A stretch of 64,000 nucleotides of DNA from Podocnemis expansa (taxonomy: Eukaryota > Chordata > Testudines > Podocnemididae). The stretch spans positions 620,001 to 684,000 of the forward strand of contig ML682002.1 in assembly GCA_007922195.1 (NCBI GenBank), given 5' to 3'. The notes beneath the pieces were generated by a model. It saw nothing but the letters and a program-made list of their open reading frames with translations. It did not search any database and was not told where the DNA came from. Both the position numbers and the translations under genes were made by a program. Positions 54,505-64,000 of the stretch are shown here, in pieces. Within the stretch, counting starts at the first letter, position 1, and each line of letters opens with the position of its first letter.

Positions 54505-57500
54505 GCAAGGTTGTAAAAGACAACTTTATTTCCTGGCCTACATCACCTGACATATGTCGAGGTTACACACCTCTGCCATAATGACAGAAGACAGCATCCA
54601 CTGACTCCAGCAGCTACTGTTAACACTTTACACAGAGCTTCTTGCAATAGAAATTGTTTACATCAGATATAAATACACATGACATTTTGCAGATATCCTC
54701 TTCATCAGCCATCAACTACTAGTGGAGGAGGCAATTTCACCAATAGTATTTGTCTTTAGGAAATTCTAGAAACATTCAAAGAGGAACCAAAGAAAAATAG
54801 ACACTACAGCTACACTGAAATGGATGGCCTTTTCACAAAGCCCTTTTGTTGAGCTCTTAATGACCTTTAGAGAACTTTTTATGCTTTAAATTCGAGGCTT
54901 GTTTCTGCGGAATTTCCTGACATTTTTTTTTCATTTGTACCTTGGGGGCTAAGATCCCGACCCTGCAAGCTGTCTGTGTGCAGAGCTCCCATTGACTTCA
55001 CCAGAAGAATCGCCTGCAGAAGGCTTTAAGGAACCAGACTTATATTTTCAAATATAGCTGTCTGTAAAATATGTGCACTGCAAGGAATGTTGGAAAAGGC
55101 CAAAACACAACAAAGGACATAAACTCCAGGCCAGCCTGACAGAAGAAACACACATTGCATGTAGAAAAGAGGTGTTTACCTCAATGCACGCCTTTGCTTG
55201 CACAGGTAACTGGTTCATATATGAAAACTGAATGTGCACAATTACCCAGTTTTTTTGTGCATGCTTTCCTCAGGCATAATTTCCGGTTTGCATTGTGTTC
55301 AGGTGCAGATTTAGATGCAAGAGCTACAATCTTGCACTGTGTGGTGTAGGAGCATTGTGGAAAGGAAGTATGGTGACCATTCATCCCTAGAGCCCCAGTG
55401 TAACAGCTGCAGAAGAGCCCCACCTAATGTGGAAGAGACCTTTAGGAGTGGGGTCTGACTGCTGGTTTTCCACTCCTTGATGGGGTGTGGCTTGCCAGTT
55501 TGGGGTGTGGTTAGGTTTCCTCACTGGCTAACACAGGATCTGTAGCCTGCAGTATGTCAGCATGGGGTGACCCACTGCGCCTTTACACAGGAGGGGCAGC
55601 ATGCCTGCTTTGCCCTGCACCATCCAGAACCCCAACCCGAGGTTGCACCAGGCTGTCTGCTCCCTACATCTCCAAGCTCTGTTGCCTACAGCTAAACAAC
55701 CCCACTTCCAGATGCTCCCTCTCCTTGTTTCCTGAGGCCCTTGACTCCTTCCCATACCTTGGCCCTCACTAAATCCCTCTATGCCTTGTTCCTAATGTGC
55801 AGCTCCCCCAGGCCTACTGCCACTTGGGCACTCTGAGGTGGAAATCATTGATTTTCTTCTTTGCCAAGAAATGTGACATCACCAGCTATGTGCACCACTC
55901 TGCTGCCCCATTTCTTCATTTGGTTCCTTGTAGCAAGAACAGGACTGGACCCTAATTTGTAAATTTTGACACAATCTCACCTTTGCTGGCTCAGAACTTG
56001 CTGGTGGAAATTCCAGTAGACTCCATCAGAATCCTTTAACTAAACTCACGTGGTTTCTACTGGTTTAAGTCACAGGACAAATGGTCCCAATAACCAACAG
56101 ATCAATTGCTCTGTTCTTCAAACCGAGCTAGTCAGTTGGAGCCAGCAGAAAATATTTCCAGGGGCATTTCCACTAGGAGAATAACAACAGCAAAGGTCAT
56201 TTTACTCCATTCTTCAGGTCTTGCTGTTTCTGTGGGATACTCCTTCATGTTTATGATTTTTTAATGCTGCTGTATAGACTACAAACCATACAGCAGCCAG
56301 TCAGCCCCAGAGTGCTGAAAAGATCACAGTTCAATTACAATTGTCATTTGGGATAATGTTGTAAGTGAAACACTGCAGAGGGATTTGGATGAGTTGGCTT
56401 GTCTGATGACATTGCACAATGGAATAGGTAATTTATGCTCCAAGGAGGGTGCAAACCTAACCTGCCTGCTCCAGGGTGTCAACTCACTGCGGCAGGGGAT
56501 CAGGAAGGAATTTGTCCCTTTCCAAGAACGTTATTTAAATCCTAAGCATAACTCTTAAATCACTCCCAGGGCTCTGCCTTGAAATGAATTTCAACCGAGA
56601 TTGTTTATGGGTTTGTAGGGTTTGCTGTGGGTATTTTTCACCCCTTTCCTCCACAGCCTGAAGGGAAAGGCAATATACAAATTAGTTGGAACATTGCTAT
56701 ATAGCAAACCTTTATTCAGTGCTGCACCATAAAGTAAACTCAAAACATCTTCATATTTCAGTTCTGGTTTTCATCACTGGTTTGCTGGAAGAGGGAGCAA
56801 ATGTGAGGAAACCAAAGTTTCCAAGAGATCACATACACTTGGACAACTTCTTTCCATGCCTGGAAACAGGCGAGCCAGCTGGATAAGCCAAACATACTAA
56901 AAACAAACCAAACAAGAAAATGCTTGTATGTTCATATATTATATAAAATCATACAAATCCTCTTCCTATGACTGGAATATTGGGATTTGAAGAGAAACCT
57001 TGCTTTGCTTTCAAGTGCCTTCCCTGAGGAAGTTCAGATGTGTTTCAGAAACACGTGAATAGCTGCTAGGGACAAGTGGCCAGACTTTTTTTTCTTGTTC
57101 TCGTTTCAGTTCAGTGACCTGAAACCAACAACCTTGCGCAGTGTCTTAAATCTTTGCTGTCTCTAGCAGTGTTGGAAGCTCAGCAGCACCCCTGTAACAC
57201 CACAATATTCTTAAGTACGTTCCAAGGTTGGGAGACGTTCACAGACAAGATGAGTGTTTATGGCCTTCTAAGACCTCTCTCAGTTTGGTAGTTTAGTGTC
57301 ACAATACAACGGGAAACTGTGAAGGAAGACCACAACCTTAATGGGTTTGCTGGTAGTAAAAGGATTGATGTTAAAATGCAAAAAGAGCATTCCCATTATG
57401 AACCGTTGTTAATGGACTTTCTTTTATATTGGTACTAATGGCACTGACCAAACAGAGCATAATTTTCTTGAGAAATAAATTCTGACACAGTCTTTCCAAA

Positions 57501-57596
57501 GTTCGTATTAGAAGACATTAGGTCAAAAGGTAATAGTACCAGACACCCCAGCCGTATTCCTCACTGGCTTACCATACCATGCCTCGCTAGGGCTGG
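54505..57596 (-). other. GPR20: Candidate GPR20 3' untranslated region
   Basis: Downstream of the GPR20 stop codon there are about 3 kb without any repeat I recognise and without a convincing ORF. Two AATAAA hexamers occur on the minus strand. One is at 56711-56716, giving a 3' UTR of about 0.9 kb. The other is at 54525-54530. The distal hexamer is followed by a GT-rich element (CCTTGCCTGTGTGTGCC, minus strand, 54494-54510), the usual downstream part of a cleavage site, so it is the better candidate. The extent is inferred; no transcript data are available here. Confidence 0.45.
54525..54530 (-). terminator. Candidate distal poly(A) signal for GPR20
   Basis: The hexamer AATAAA on the minus strand is followed 14-31 bases later by a TG-repeat-rich element. 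This is the arrangement expected of a vertebrate cleavage and polyadenylation site. The hexamer at 56711-56716 is an alternative proximal site with no equally clear GT-rich element. Confidence 0.4.
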
Positions 57597-58676
57597 TTAT
57601 ATCTGTGTACTGTTTGGTGAAGGGAAGCTCAAAGGACTGGATATTGCATTTGGGAGGGTGATGATTGCGTTTGTACCTGAGCCCTTGGAGCTCTTATTCA
57701 TACTGATGATGTCCCCACTTGTCTGCTCAGGCTCTGACTTCCTGAAGATATTTTTCATGGTTGACTGGAAGTTGTTGGTGACAAAGCAGTAGACAATGGG
57801 GTCCATGCAGCTGTTGAAACTACTCAAAGTCACCGTCACATGATAGACAATTAAACTGATGTCACGGGGCACATCTGGGTTGATGGAAATGGCCACTTGG
57901 CGCACATGGAAAGGAGTGAAACAGATCATGAAGATGATGAGGACGGTGATGAGGAGCTGAACGGCCCTCATTCGCCTCTCCCGGCTTTGATGCATGAGGC
58001 TGGGCTTGGACAGTGCACACATGATCCTGGTAGTGAAGAAGGTGATGATGATGAGTGGGAGGAAATACTCACAGACCATCAGGGCAAAGATCTTGGCAAG
58101 GCAGCAGGGTGCGAAAGTTATTGCCATGGTCAAGATGGAGAAGGTCACCACAGTTGCAAAGACCCAGATGAAGACACAGATACCCTTGGCACAGCTGGGA
58201 TTCCTCCACTTGCGTGAAGCTTCCACCTGCACAATGGCCAGGTACCGGTCAATGCAGATACATGTCAGGAAGAGAATGCTGCAGTACATGTTGACAAAGT
58301 AGCCGAAGATGTGAACAAAGGAGCAATTCAGACAGTCCCCGGCCGTGTAGTACATGATGATTCGGGTAGGCAAGGAGAAGCCCACCAGTAGATCAGTAAC
58401 AATCAGGTTGATGGTGTAGATGACAGAGGTGGTTTTCGTCTTGGTGCGGAAGCAGAACACATAGAGAGCTAAGCTGTTTAGCACCACACCCACCAGGAAA
58501 ATGATGGCATTGACCACCATCAGGGCTATCCACAGGTTGTAAAAGTCTTCGTACAGTTCTTTATCCATATGGATGAACTTGTAGAGCAAGTTGTCCTTAT
58601 TTTGTACGGTCAAGTTGGGTGCCCGAGTGGTGTTGACAGGGTTAAGGCCCAGCACTTGAGTGGAGAAGCTGTGCAT
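57597..58676 (-). CDS. GPR20: Orphan class A G protein-coupled receptor GPR20, single coding exon
   Basis: This is a seven-helix plasma-membrane receptor of 359 residues; human GPR20 is about the same length. GPR20 is known as an orphan receptor with constitutive Gi coupling. The extracellular N-terminus has two N-glycosylation sequons (Asn15, Asn21). TM1 spans about residues 49-76 with Asn67. TM2 carries Asp95 in LIVTDLLVG. TM3 ends with Asp143-Arg144-Tyr145. Trp171 lies in TM4 and Pro207 in TM5. TM6 has CFTPFH (252-257) and TM7 has the DPIVY form of NPxxY (292-296). Cys118 and Cys191/192 are the likely TM3-ECL2 disulfide partners. The motifs SVIYTINL, ILFLTCIC, SSFNSCMDPIVYCFV and the tail SMNKSSKGSG match what I know of mammalian GPR20. 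I chose the ATG at 58676 rather than the upstream in-frame ATG at 58757 because a splice acceptor lies between them and the protein then matches the family length. The reading frame is intact. Identity is confident; ligand and coupling are known only from the family. Confidence 0.95.
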   Translation of the reverse strand: MHSFSTQVLGLNPVNTTRAPNLTVQNKDNLLYKFIHMDKELYEDFYNLWIALMVVNAIIFLVGVVLNSLALYVFCFRTKTKTTSVIYTINLIVTDLLVGFSLPTRIIMYYTAGDCLNCSFVHIFGYFVNMYCSILFLTCICIDRYLAIVQVEASRKWRNPSCAKGICVFIWVFATVVTFSILTMAITFAPCCLAKIFALMVCEYFLPLIIITFFTTRIMCALSKPSLMHQSRERRMRAVQLLITVLIIFMICFTPFHVRQVAISINPDVPRDISLIVYHVTVTLSSFNSCMDPIVYCFVTNNFQSTMKNIFRKSEPEQTSGDIISMNKSSKGSGTNAIITLPNAISSPLSFPSPNSTQI

Positions 58677-58720
58677 ATTCAGTGCCCTGGGGATCTGGAA
58701 GAAGAAAGCAACAGCAAAGA
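58677..58720 (-). promoter_or_regulatory. GPR20: Splice acceptor and short 5' UTR of the GPR20 coding exon
   Basis: Read on the minus strand, a pyrimidine-rich run (TTGCTGTTGCTTTCTTCTTC) is followed directly by CAG, so the intron ends at 58695 and the exon begins at 58694. Eighteen bases of 5' UTR then precede the ATG at 58676. This is a textbook 3' splice site and shows that the coding exon is not the first exon. The in-frame codons upstream of 58694 are therefore intronic. I could not identify the first, non-coding exon or the promoter in the 5.3 kb of upstream sequence available here. Confidence 0.8.
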
Positions 58721-59037
58721 GACATTTACAGGCATATTCTGTGGGTTCACAGTGCAAAACACTGCAGCCTCATTATGATGCATTTTGAAGGCATTAATCA
58801 ATGGTTCTGCTGGATTCTCCATCACTGGCCATTTTAAAATTGAGACTATGTGTGTTTCTAAAAGGTCAACTCTAGGAATAATTTGGAGAAAGTTCTGTAG
58901 CATGTGCTATGCAGGAGGTCAGACTAGACAATGGCTCTGAATAACTAAATCTCCCTGGCGGCCTGCTTCCAACCATTTCAGTCTGGGAGCTCATAAGTTA
59001 AGGAGAGTCATGCTGAGCAGGCATGTTAACAGCAACT
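58695..59037 (-). other. GPR20 upstream intron, proximal part
   Basis: This lies directly upstream of the splice acceptor on the minus strand. It contains no recognisable repeat and no coding signal beyond a short in-frame extension of the GPR20 ORF that is interpreted as intronic. Confidence 0.4.
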
Positions 59038-59260
59038 TAGAATCACAGACCCATAGAAACTGGAAAGGACCATGAGAGGTCATTGAGTCCAGTCCCCTGC
59101 ACTCCTGGCAGGATCAAGTACCACCTTCAACCACTCCTGAGAGATGTTTGTCTCACCTGCTCTTAAACATTTCCAATGATGGGGATTCCACAACCTGCCT
59201 AGGCAACTTATTTCAGTGGTTATTCACCCAGAAAGTTAGGAATGTTTCTTGAGCAAAACC
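59038..59260 (-). mobile_element. CR1 3' end, antisense
   Basis: TAGAATCACAGACCCATAGAAACTGGAAAGGACC, AGGTCATTGAGTCCAGTCCC, CTCTTAAACATTTCCAATGA and GATGGGGATTCCACAACC are the antisense CR1 3' end. It is severely 5'-truncated and lies in the presumed GPR20 intron or upstream region. Confidence 0.88.
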
Positions 59261-60241
59261 AGTTTCTGCAACTACTATCCTTTAACAGTAACTAAAAGCA
59301 TGGCAGGAGCTTCACAGAGGACAGTGGAAGACATAAACCTGTCCTGAAGAGTTTCCATGCTTTGTCTTACATATGAACCAACAAGATGGGATAAAAAACA
59401 TGAGGGAGGGGAAACTCTGTGGCTAGACAACAGGTACAGTAATATGGAAAGCTGACTTTGGGTATGGCTGCACTTGGAGCTGGGACGGGGCATGAGTTCC
59501 AGCTCTTGGAGGCATAGCCTGTCTAGATGTCCTGGAGCTAGCCAACCCAAATATGTGCTCATCAAAGACCTTAGGCAAGTACTGGGGGCAACTGGCTTCT
59601 CCTGCTGCTTGTGCTCTTGTGACTATGCTCTGTTTTTAGCACCCTACCAGCTGGCTGACAGAACAGGGTGAGGGTCCCCCTTGCACACAAGTGATGCAAC
59701 TGATGCCACTAGGCACTGAGATGAGCCAAACAGGATGGAAAGTTGCTCTCCAAACTATTCATTCTCATTTAACAATCTTCACTCAGCTGGCTGGGGAAAA
59801 TCCTATTGCTCAGAAGCTTGGGACATGCAGAAATGCTATCTGGGCAAGAATTAGGCAGCTAGTCTGCTGAGAGCATGGCCTGTCATGTTGAGCCGTAGGG
59901 TCTGACTGTTTCCCTGTGCTCCTGCTATCCATCTGTCTGTATCCACCTCACGTCTCTTGTCTCAAACTTAGATTACGTAAGCTTTTTGGAGCCAGGACCC
60001 TGTTTGTTTTGTATTTATCCAGAGACTAGGACAATGGGGGCAATGACACAGACACTTAGCACTGTTTCTATACAGATACATAACTAAAGCATAAGAATAA
60101 TTAAAAGTGCAAGATAAGCATGATAGGAGGGCCTTTGAGCAACCTGGTTAAAACCAGGCACATCAGAAATGGTCTGGGGTAAGCTTCTAACCCTCAAGGT
60201 TGTGAAGAAAAGATAGAAAGCATGATGTGGGCATAACCAAG
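59261..60241. other. No recognisable feature
   Basis: No repeat or exon recognised. A GPR20 5' exon could lie here, but nothing marks one. Confidence 0.3.
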
Positions 60242-60472
60242 ACAGCAGCATCTGCCTGAGTGTGCAAAGAGCCTGCCACACTTGCTCTGAGGGGTGTGAA
60301 CTGTCCCATGCAATTCAGTGATTTTTAACAACACCTGGAAACAACAGCAACATTTGCCTGTGTGCACAGAAACAGCAATATCTCCCGGAGTGTGCGAAGA
60401 GCCGGCAACGGTTGCTCTGACAGGTGTGAACTGGTCCAAGGGTTTCAATGGGCCATTAACTACACCTGGAAG
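60242..60472. repeat. Tandem duplication, period about 129 bp
   Basis: CAGCAGCATCTGCCTGAGTG at 60242 and CAGCAATATCTCCCGGAGTG at 60371 start two diverged copies. Shared phrases are GTGTGC.AAGAGCC, TTGCTCTGA..GGTGTGAACTG and ACACCTGGAA. Only the central 100 bases of each copy align well. Confidence 0.65.
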
Positions 60473-61737
60473 TAGCAGGGGCCCTGAGAAGACTGTCCCA
60501 GGGGAGGAATGTGTGGGATAGGAGGAGAAAAGTACAGCATGCCCAGCTCATACAGCCAGCACAAAAGGACTGGGACCCTCCCCGCTGCCTAGTGCATGAG
60601 TATGAGAAAGGATCCCAGACCACTAAACCTCCTCCACTTTGCTTCCTTCCATCACCACTCCAAAAGGGGCATGAGGCCATATATCAGCGATGGTTCTGCA
60701 GCACTGTGCCATGAGGGTAGGATCCCAGGGGCACCATGTCTGCCCTGAGCTCTGTGCTGTACTGGGTGGGTGTCCTTGGAGCCAAATGGGAGAAGGGTGG
60801 GGAAACAGTGGGTCTGGGTTGGTGAGCTACAGTCTGACCATTCCCAGGCAGTTTGCTCCACCATAGAAGCAAGGAAAAATTTCATTTTCTAGCCATGGCG
60901 CAGCAGGTTGCAGAGCAGCTTCTAGATTTCCACAGACACAGCAGCGCCACCCTGGAGATTTCAAACTGAGCCATGCTGCTGCTGCTGCCACCAGGGCCCC
61001 AACAGTTTAATTTCCAAATGGTTCCTGACTTGCCGACTGTTTTAAACATATTGCTATACAAACTATACACATGGAGACTTGGCTGATGGAAATAAATGGT
61101 TTTTGAAACATCTGGAATACCTCAAAACAGCCTGATGGGTCCTGGCATTTAAAACCACCCAGAGCACCAGCCTGAATCAGCAGAGGAGCATACTGGAGGT
61201 CCTGAGCCATGTGAGCTGAAAGCACATGAGATCAAAGAGTAAACTTAGTAATATGAGAAACTTAGCTGTAAACACATTTTCCAGGATTCACGGAACACTA
61301 GCTATCCCTGAGGTTCCCATCAGAGAAGGAAATGTCCTTTGTAGCCTGTAGAACGCATGGGAAGATTTCTAAGAAGGTTAATGCTACACTAAATGGGCGT
61401 AGGAGCATTTGAAGGAACTCACTACATGTGCTCAACTGTTCTGTGTTCCTGAGAGATGCATGGAAAAAGGATGAGTGTTGCTTTGCCTACGAGAAGCTTC
61501 TATTAATAGTTAATAGAAAATTCAGCCTAACAGACCGCGTGGCTTGGAAGTCCACCAGAATGGGTCTCCATCTAATAAGGCTGATTAACTGTAATGGAAA
61601 TTGCCTTGCAGAGGGGATCCCAGGCTCCCAGCTTTTTGCCAGCTTATTTGGTAGCTCACGGGGAGCTGGGGCTTCTTCCAGGATCTGCCTGGTGAGTTAC
61701 TCAAGCGCCACATAGGGAAATGGATCCAGGGTCCATG
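60473..61737. other. No recognisable feature
   Basis: No named repeat or gene. ORFs on both strands are under 80 codons. Confidence 0.3.
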
Positions 61738-62022
61738 GCTTTGGGTCAGCCTACCAGATGGATGGCCCTTGAGCTGGGAAGCCCAGTGCTTCTAGCGTCT
61801 GCAGATCTGGGGCCAATCCATCAGATGGGTGGCCTCTGAGTCAGAGATCCCAGAGTTCCCAGGGGCTGTAGTTCTGGGGTAGCCCACCAGGCTGATGGTC
61901 TCTGAGGAAGGATTTCCAAGGTCTGTGGATCTGAGATAGCCCACCAGGCACATGGCTCTAGATCTTGGAAATCCAGAGGTTTCAAAGTTCCCAGCTCTGG
62001 GGCAGGCCCCCAGGCTTTATTG
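61738..62022. repeat. Degenerate minisatellite, unit about 60-70 bp
   Basis: The phrase TCTGGGG(C/T)..CC..CCA(C/T)CAG occurs near 61741, 61806, 61873, 61929 and 61993, giving about 4.5 units. On the minus strand the repeat reads as recurring AWWA in a 93-codon ORF (61821-62102), which I regard as a by-product. Confidence 0.6.
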
Positions 62023-63109
62023 CCTGTCAAGGAGAATTTCAAAATCACTGACTTTTGTTCCAAATCTAACAAAGCCAATCTTAAAAAATCAAAACGCTCC
62101 ATGAATCAGAATCTCCTCTCTCAGCCCTGCCTCAAGGAGATCCAAAAGTCTGATGACTGATCTGATGCCTCCTACTGCTGTACATTCCTGCCATTGTGAA
62201 AATTTAAATAAATTAAAATCTTTAAAAAATTCCTTAGAAGTGAACTTCTGTATTATCTGTTGAAATGACCACCCTCCCCAATTAACTCCCCCCCCAAGTC
62301 TGTCCAGCTTATATATCAGAGCTTCTATTTGAGTTTGAAATACAGGACGACACAGTCTCAAGTGTCATGCATAAACCAATGGTGGCAATGGCACTTTCAT
62401 TCATATGAAAGTAAGGCCACACCTAAACACATGAAACCAAAGAGCTATTCCAAAGACCATGAATGTCAAACACATACTCTGCTGGTGTTGGTACCAGCCC
62501 CAAGCAAGAGTCAAATGCAAAACAAACAAGAGAATAAAAATGAGAGCCACTGACACAATAATCCTAATCAGAGAAAACGGAATGTCAACAGACACCTTTA
62601 GAAAACCACAGTTACTAAAACATTTTACTCTCATTTATTTTGGACAGTGAGAGCAGAGTCTGGGAATCTGGACAACCAAATTTGAGTTGCTAGCCAGTCT
62701 TGGTTATGTGCAGCAGGAATCCGTGGTTGTTTTGCTGAAGTAGCCTAACATGGCTGCCCCTTTGGAACTTTTCCTCGCCTGTCATCTAATATTTGCAGCT
62801 GGAGCCAGATTAAAATATCCTTGAATTTGGGGGAATATTTAAAATCAAATAGCATTTTGTTCTATCTTTCCATTTAAGCAGCTAACTGCCCTTTCCCTCA
62901 TTCTCTTTGTGACGCTGTCTGGGTCTAGTGGATTGTTTATGATTATCTTTCATATTAATGTTTCATATTTGCAATAGTCCATAAGTGATATGCCGCGTAC
63001 AGAAAGGTTGTAATTTGCTAGGGATGATTATAGGGTTTATATGCAGATGTCATATCTGTATTAGAAGTTAGGAATATGCTTGTTCTATTTGGGTTCCAAG
63101 TTATTTGAT
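62023..63109. other. No gene; SINE head fragment at 62707-62775 (minus)
   Basis: GTGGTTGTTTTGCTGAAGTAG, CCTAACATGGCTGCCCCTTTGGAAC is the antisense head of the turtle-type SINE. The remainder, including a C-run at 62289-62296, is unassigned. Confidence 0.4.
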
Positions 63110-63480
63110 TCTAGGGCACACCCAGACTGGGTGGCTACAAAACCACTGTCCTGTTAATGGCCCATTAAGGAAGCTCCCAGGAACAATGGGCCCAGGGAGA
63201 AACCTGCTCCGTGAGTCATCCAGACTGACCATGTGAATCAACTCCATTTTGATTTTGCAAAGATTGCACAGCATGGGAAAGGCCAAAGGTGATAAAAGGC
63301 AGCAGCCCCGTCTCCATTTTGTCTTCAGTCTCTAATCTGAAATCAACACCCTCCTCTGAAACTATTCTACTGTAACTGAACAAAGGACTGAGACCCATCC
63401 AGGTGCTGGGTGTCTACCAGAGGAATTGGACTAACCTGCAAACTCCAAATTCTTCAAGGACTTGCTTTCTATAGACTAAA
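63110..63480 (+). repeat. Interspersed repeat, inverted copy of 10487-10860
   Basis: Shares TAATGGCCCATTAAGGAAGC, AACTCCATTTTG, GGGAAAGGCC, CCATTTTGTCTTCAGTC and CTGCAAACTCCAAATTCT with the minus strand near 10.5-10.9 kb. Pairwise divergence is substantial. No terminal repeats or coding sequence are visible. Confidence 0.6.
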
Positions 63481-63485
63481 GAATT

Positions 63486-63562
63486 TGTAGCGTAGACAGG
63501 GAGCAAATAAATCCAGATTAAGCCTCCTTAATCCAGACTAATTTGCTAGTGTAGACATAGCC
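63486..63562. mobile_element. Palindromic-core MITE, right end only
   Basis: The last 77 bp carry TTAAGCCTCCTTAATCCAGA followed by the terminus GCTAGTGTAGACATAGCC, as at 50904 and 45660. The left part is missing. Confidence 0.7.
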
Positions 63563-64000
63563 TATGATTCTGTGATTTAGGAGTTGAAGTTTAATGTTTC
63601 ATAAGTGAGTTATACAGCTTGCCCTTGCTTGCCAATGGGATTTTGTCTCCTAGCTGTTTACATGCCTTTTGAAAATAAGACTTAAGTGCCTAACTCTGTT
63701 GAGCATCGCATTTTAAATATCTTTAAAATTATCTTTAAAAATCAGTGGGAGAGCCAAGATTCTCCAGAGTCTCCTTATTCTGGATCTGGTATCCTGTTGT
63801 TCACAGACTCATTTTACTTCTCTGACACAAGAACTACTGAATTGTTGGGAAGGTTTAGAGCTATTTCTGGTTTTATCCCATTCTTTACATTTGTGCACTG
63901 TGGTGACAACACAGTGCAGGTATCAAAACATCATGAAAAATCTTCTCCCCAAAATTTCTACCTATTTGTGCAGAGCTAATTATCAGCTAAGAATATGATT
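63563..64000. other. No recognisable feature
   Basis: AT-rich sequence to the window edge, with no repeat or gene recognised. Confidence 0.3.

Noticed and set aside
57897..58302. Plus-strand ORFs of 102-106 codons opposite GPR20
   Set aside because: Shadows of the conserved GPR20 coding sequence.
58677..58757. N-terminal extension of GPR20 by 27 residues
   Set aside because: It would be encoded across a strong splice acceptor and exceeds the usual family length.

Overview
This window reads as vertebrate nuclear DNA, most likely from a turtle. It is dense in CR1 LINE fragments. It holds several copies of a SINE whose tail (roughly GTCCTGTGGCAC, then a TTAGTCTTTAA-type segment and a conserved GAAAGCT stretch) I recognise from turtle genomes. 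MIR-type SINEs and many short non-autonomous DNA transposons are also present. There is no bacterial gene organisation: nearly all ORFs are short and fall inside repeats. The turtle assignment is an inference from repeat types; a crocodilian is the main alternative.

Only one protein-coding gene is clear. It lies on the minus strand near the right end, CDS 57597-58676, and encodes a 359-residue class A GPCR that I recognise as GPR20. The whole coding sequence sits in one exon. A strong splice acceptor lies 18 bases before the start codon, so any 5' UTR exon lies further upstream (higher coordinates). The 3' UTR may run to a good poly(A) signal near 54.5 kb. The block from about 54.0 to 59.0 kb is the longest stretch where I see no transposon.

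The rest is a transposon graveyard that can be partly dated by nesting. A CR1 copy at 4.8-8.4 kb carries three later insertions: a 355-bp TIR element, a head-to-head SINE pair, and an 831-bp hAT element with a perfect 8-bp target-site duplication (TSD). A second CR1 at 48.6-51.9 kb is broken by one hAT and by a larger insert. That insert contains another hAT, which was itself later split by a palindromic MITE. A third CR1 at 15.3-16.3 kb is interrupted by an antisense CR1. Perfect or near-perfect 8-bp TSDs identify at least seven hAT-type elements.

The most unusual component is a set of nine elements (seven complete or nearly so) that share the terminal inverted repeat GGCTATGTCTACAC and, where both ends are visible, mostly 3-bp TSDs. 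Their interiors are built from reiterated short dyads (TTCGAA, GTCGAC and AGTTCGAACT types) whose central CpG is often decayed. A second family is a 268-bp head-to-tail dimer with CAGGGCTCTA ends, present twice. Three LTR-like pieces on the minus strand share a CCAAT box and an LTR-like layout; the one at 48 kb also has a clear TATA box.

I saw no CRISPR array, functional RNA gene, operon or anything resembling a new multi-gene system. Long stretches (1.5-4.7, 13.3-14.7, 16.3-17.7, 18.9-21.7, 37.2-39.8, 45.7-46.4 and 52.3-53.6 kb) hold nothing I can name.
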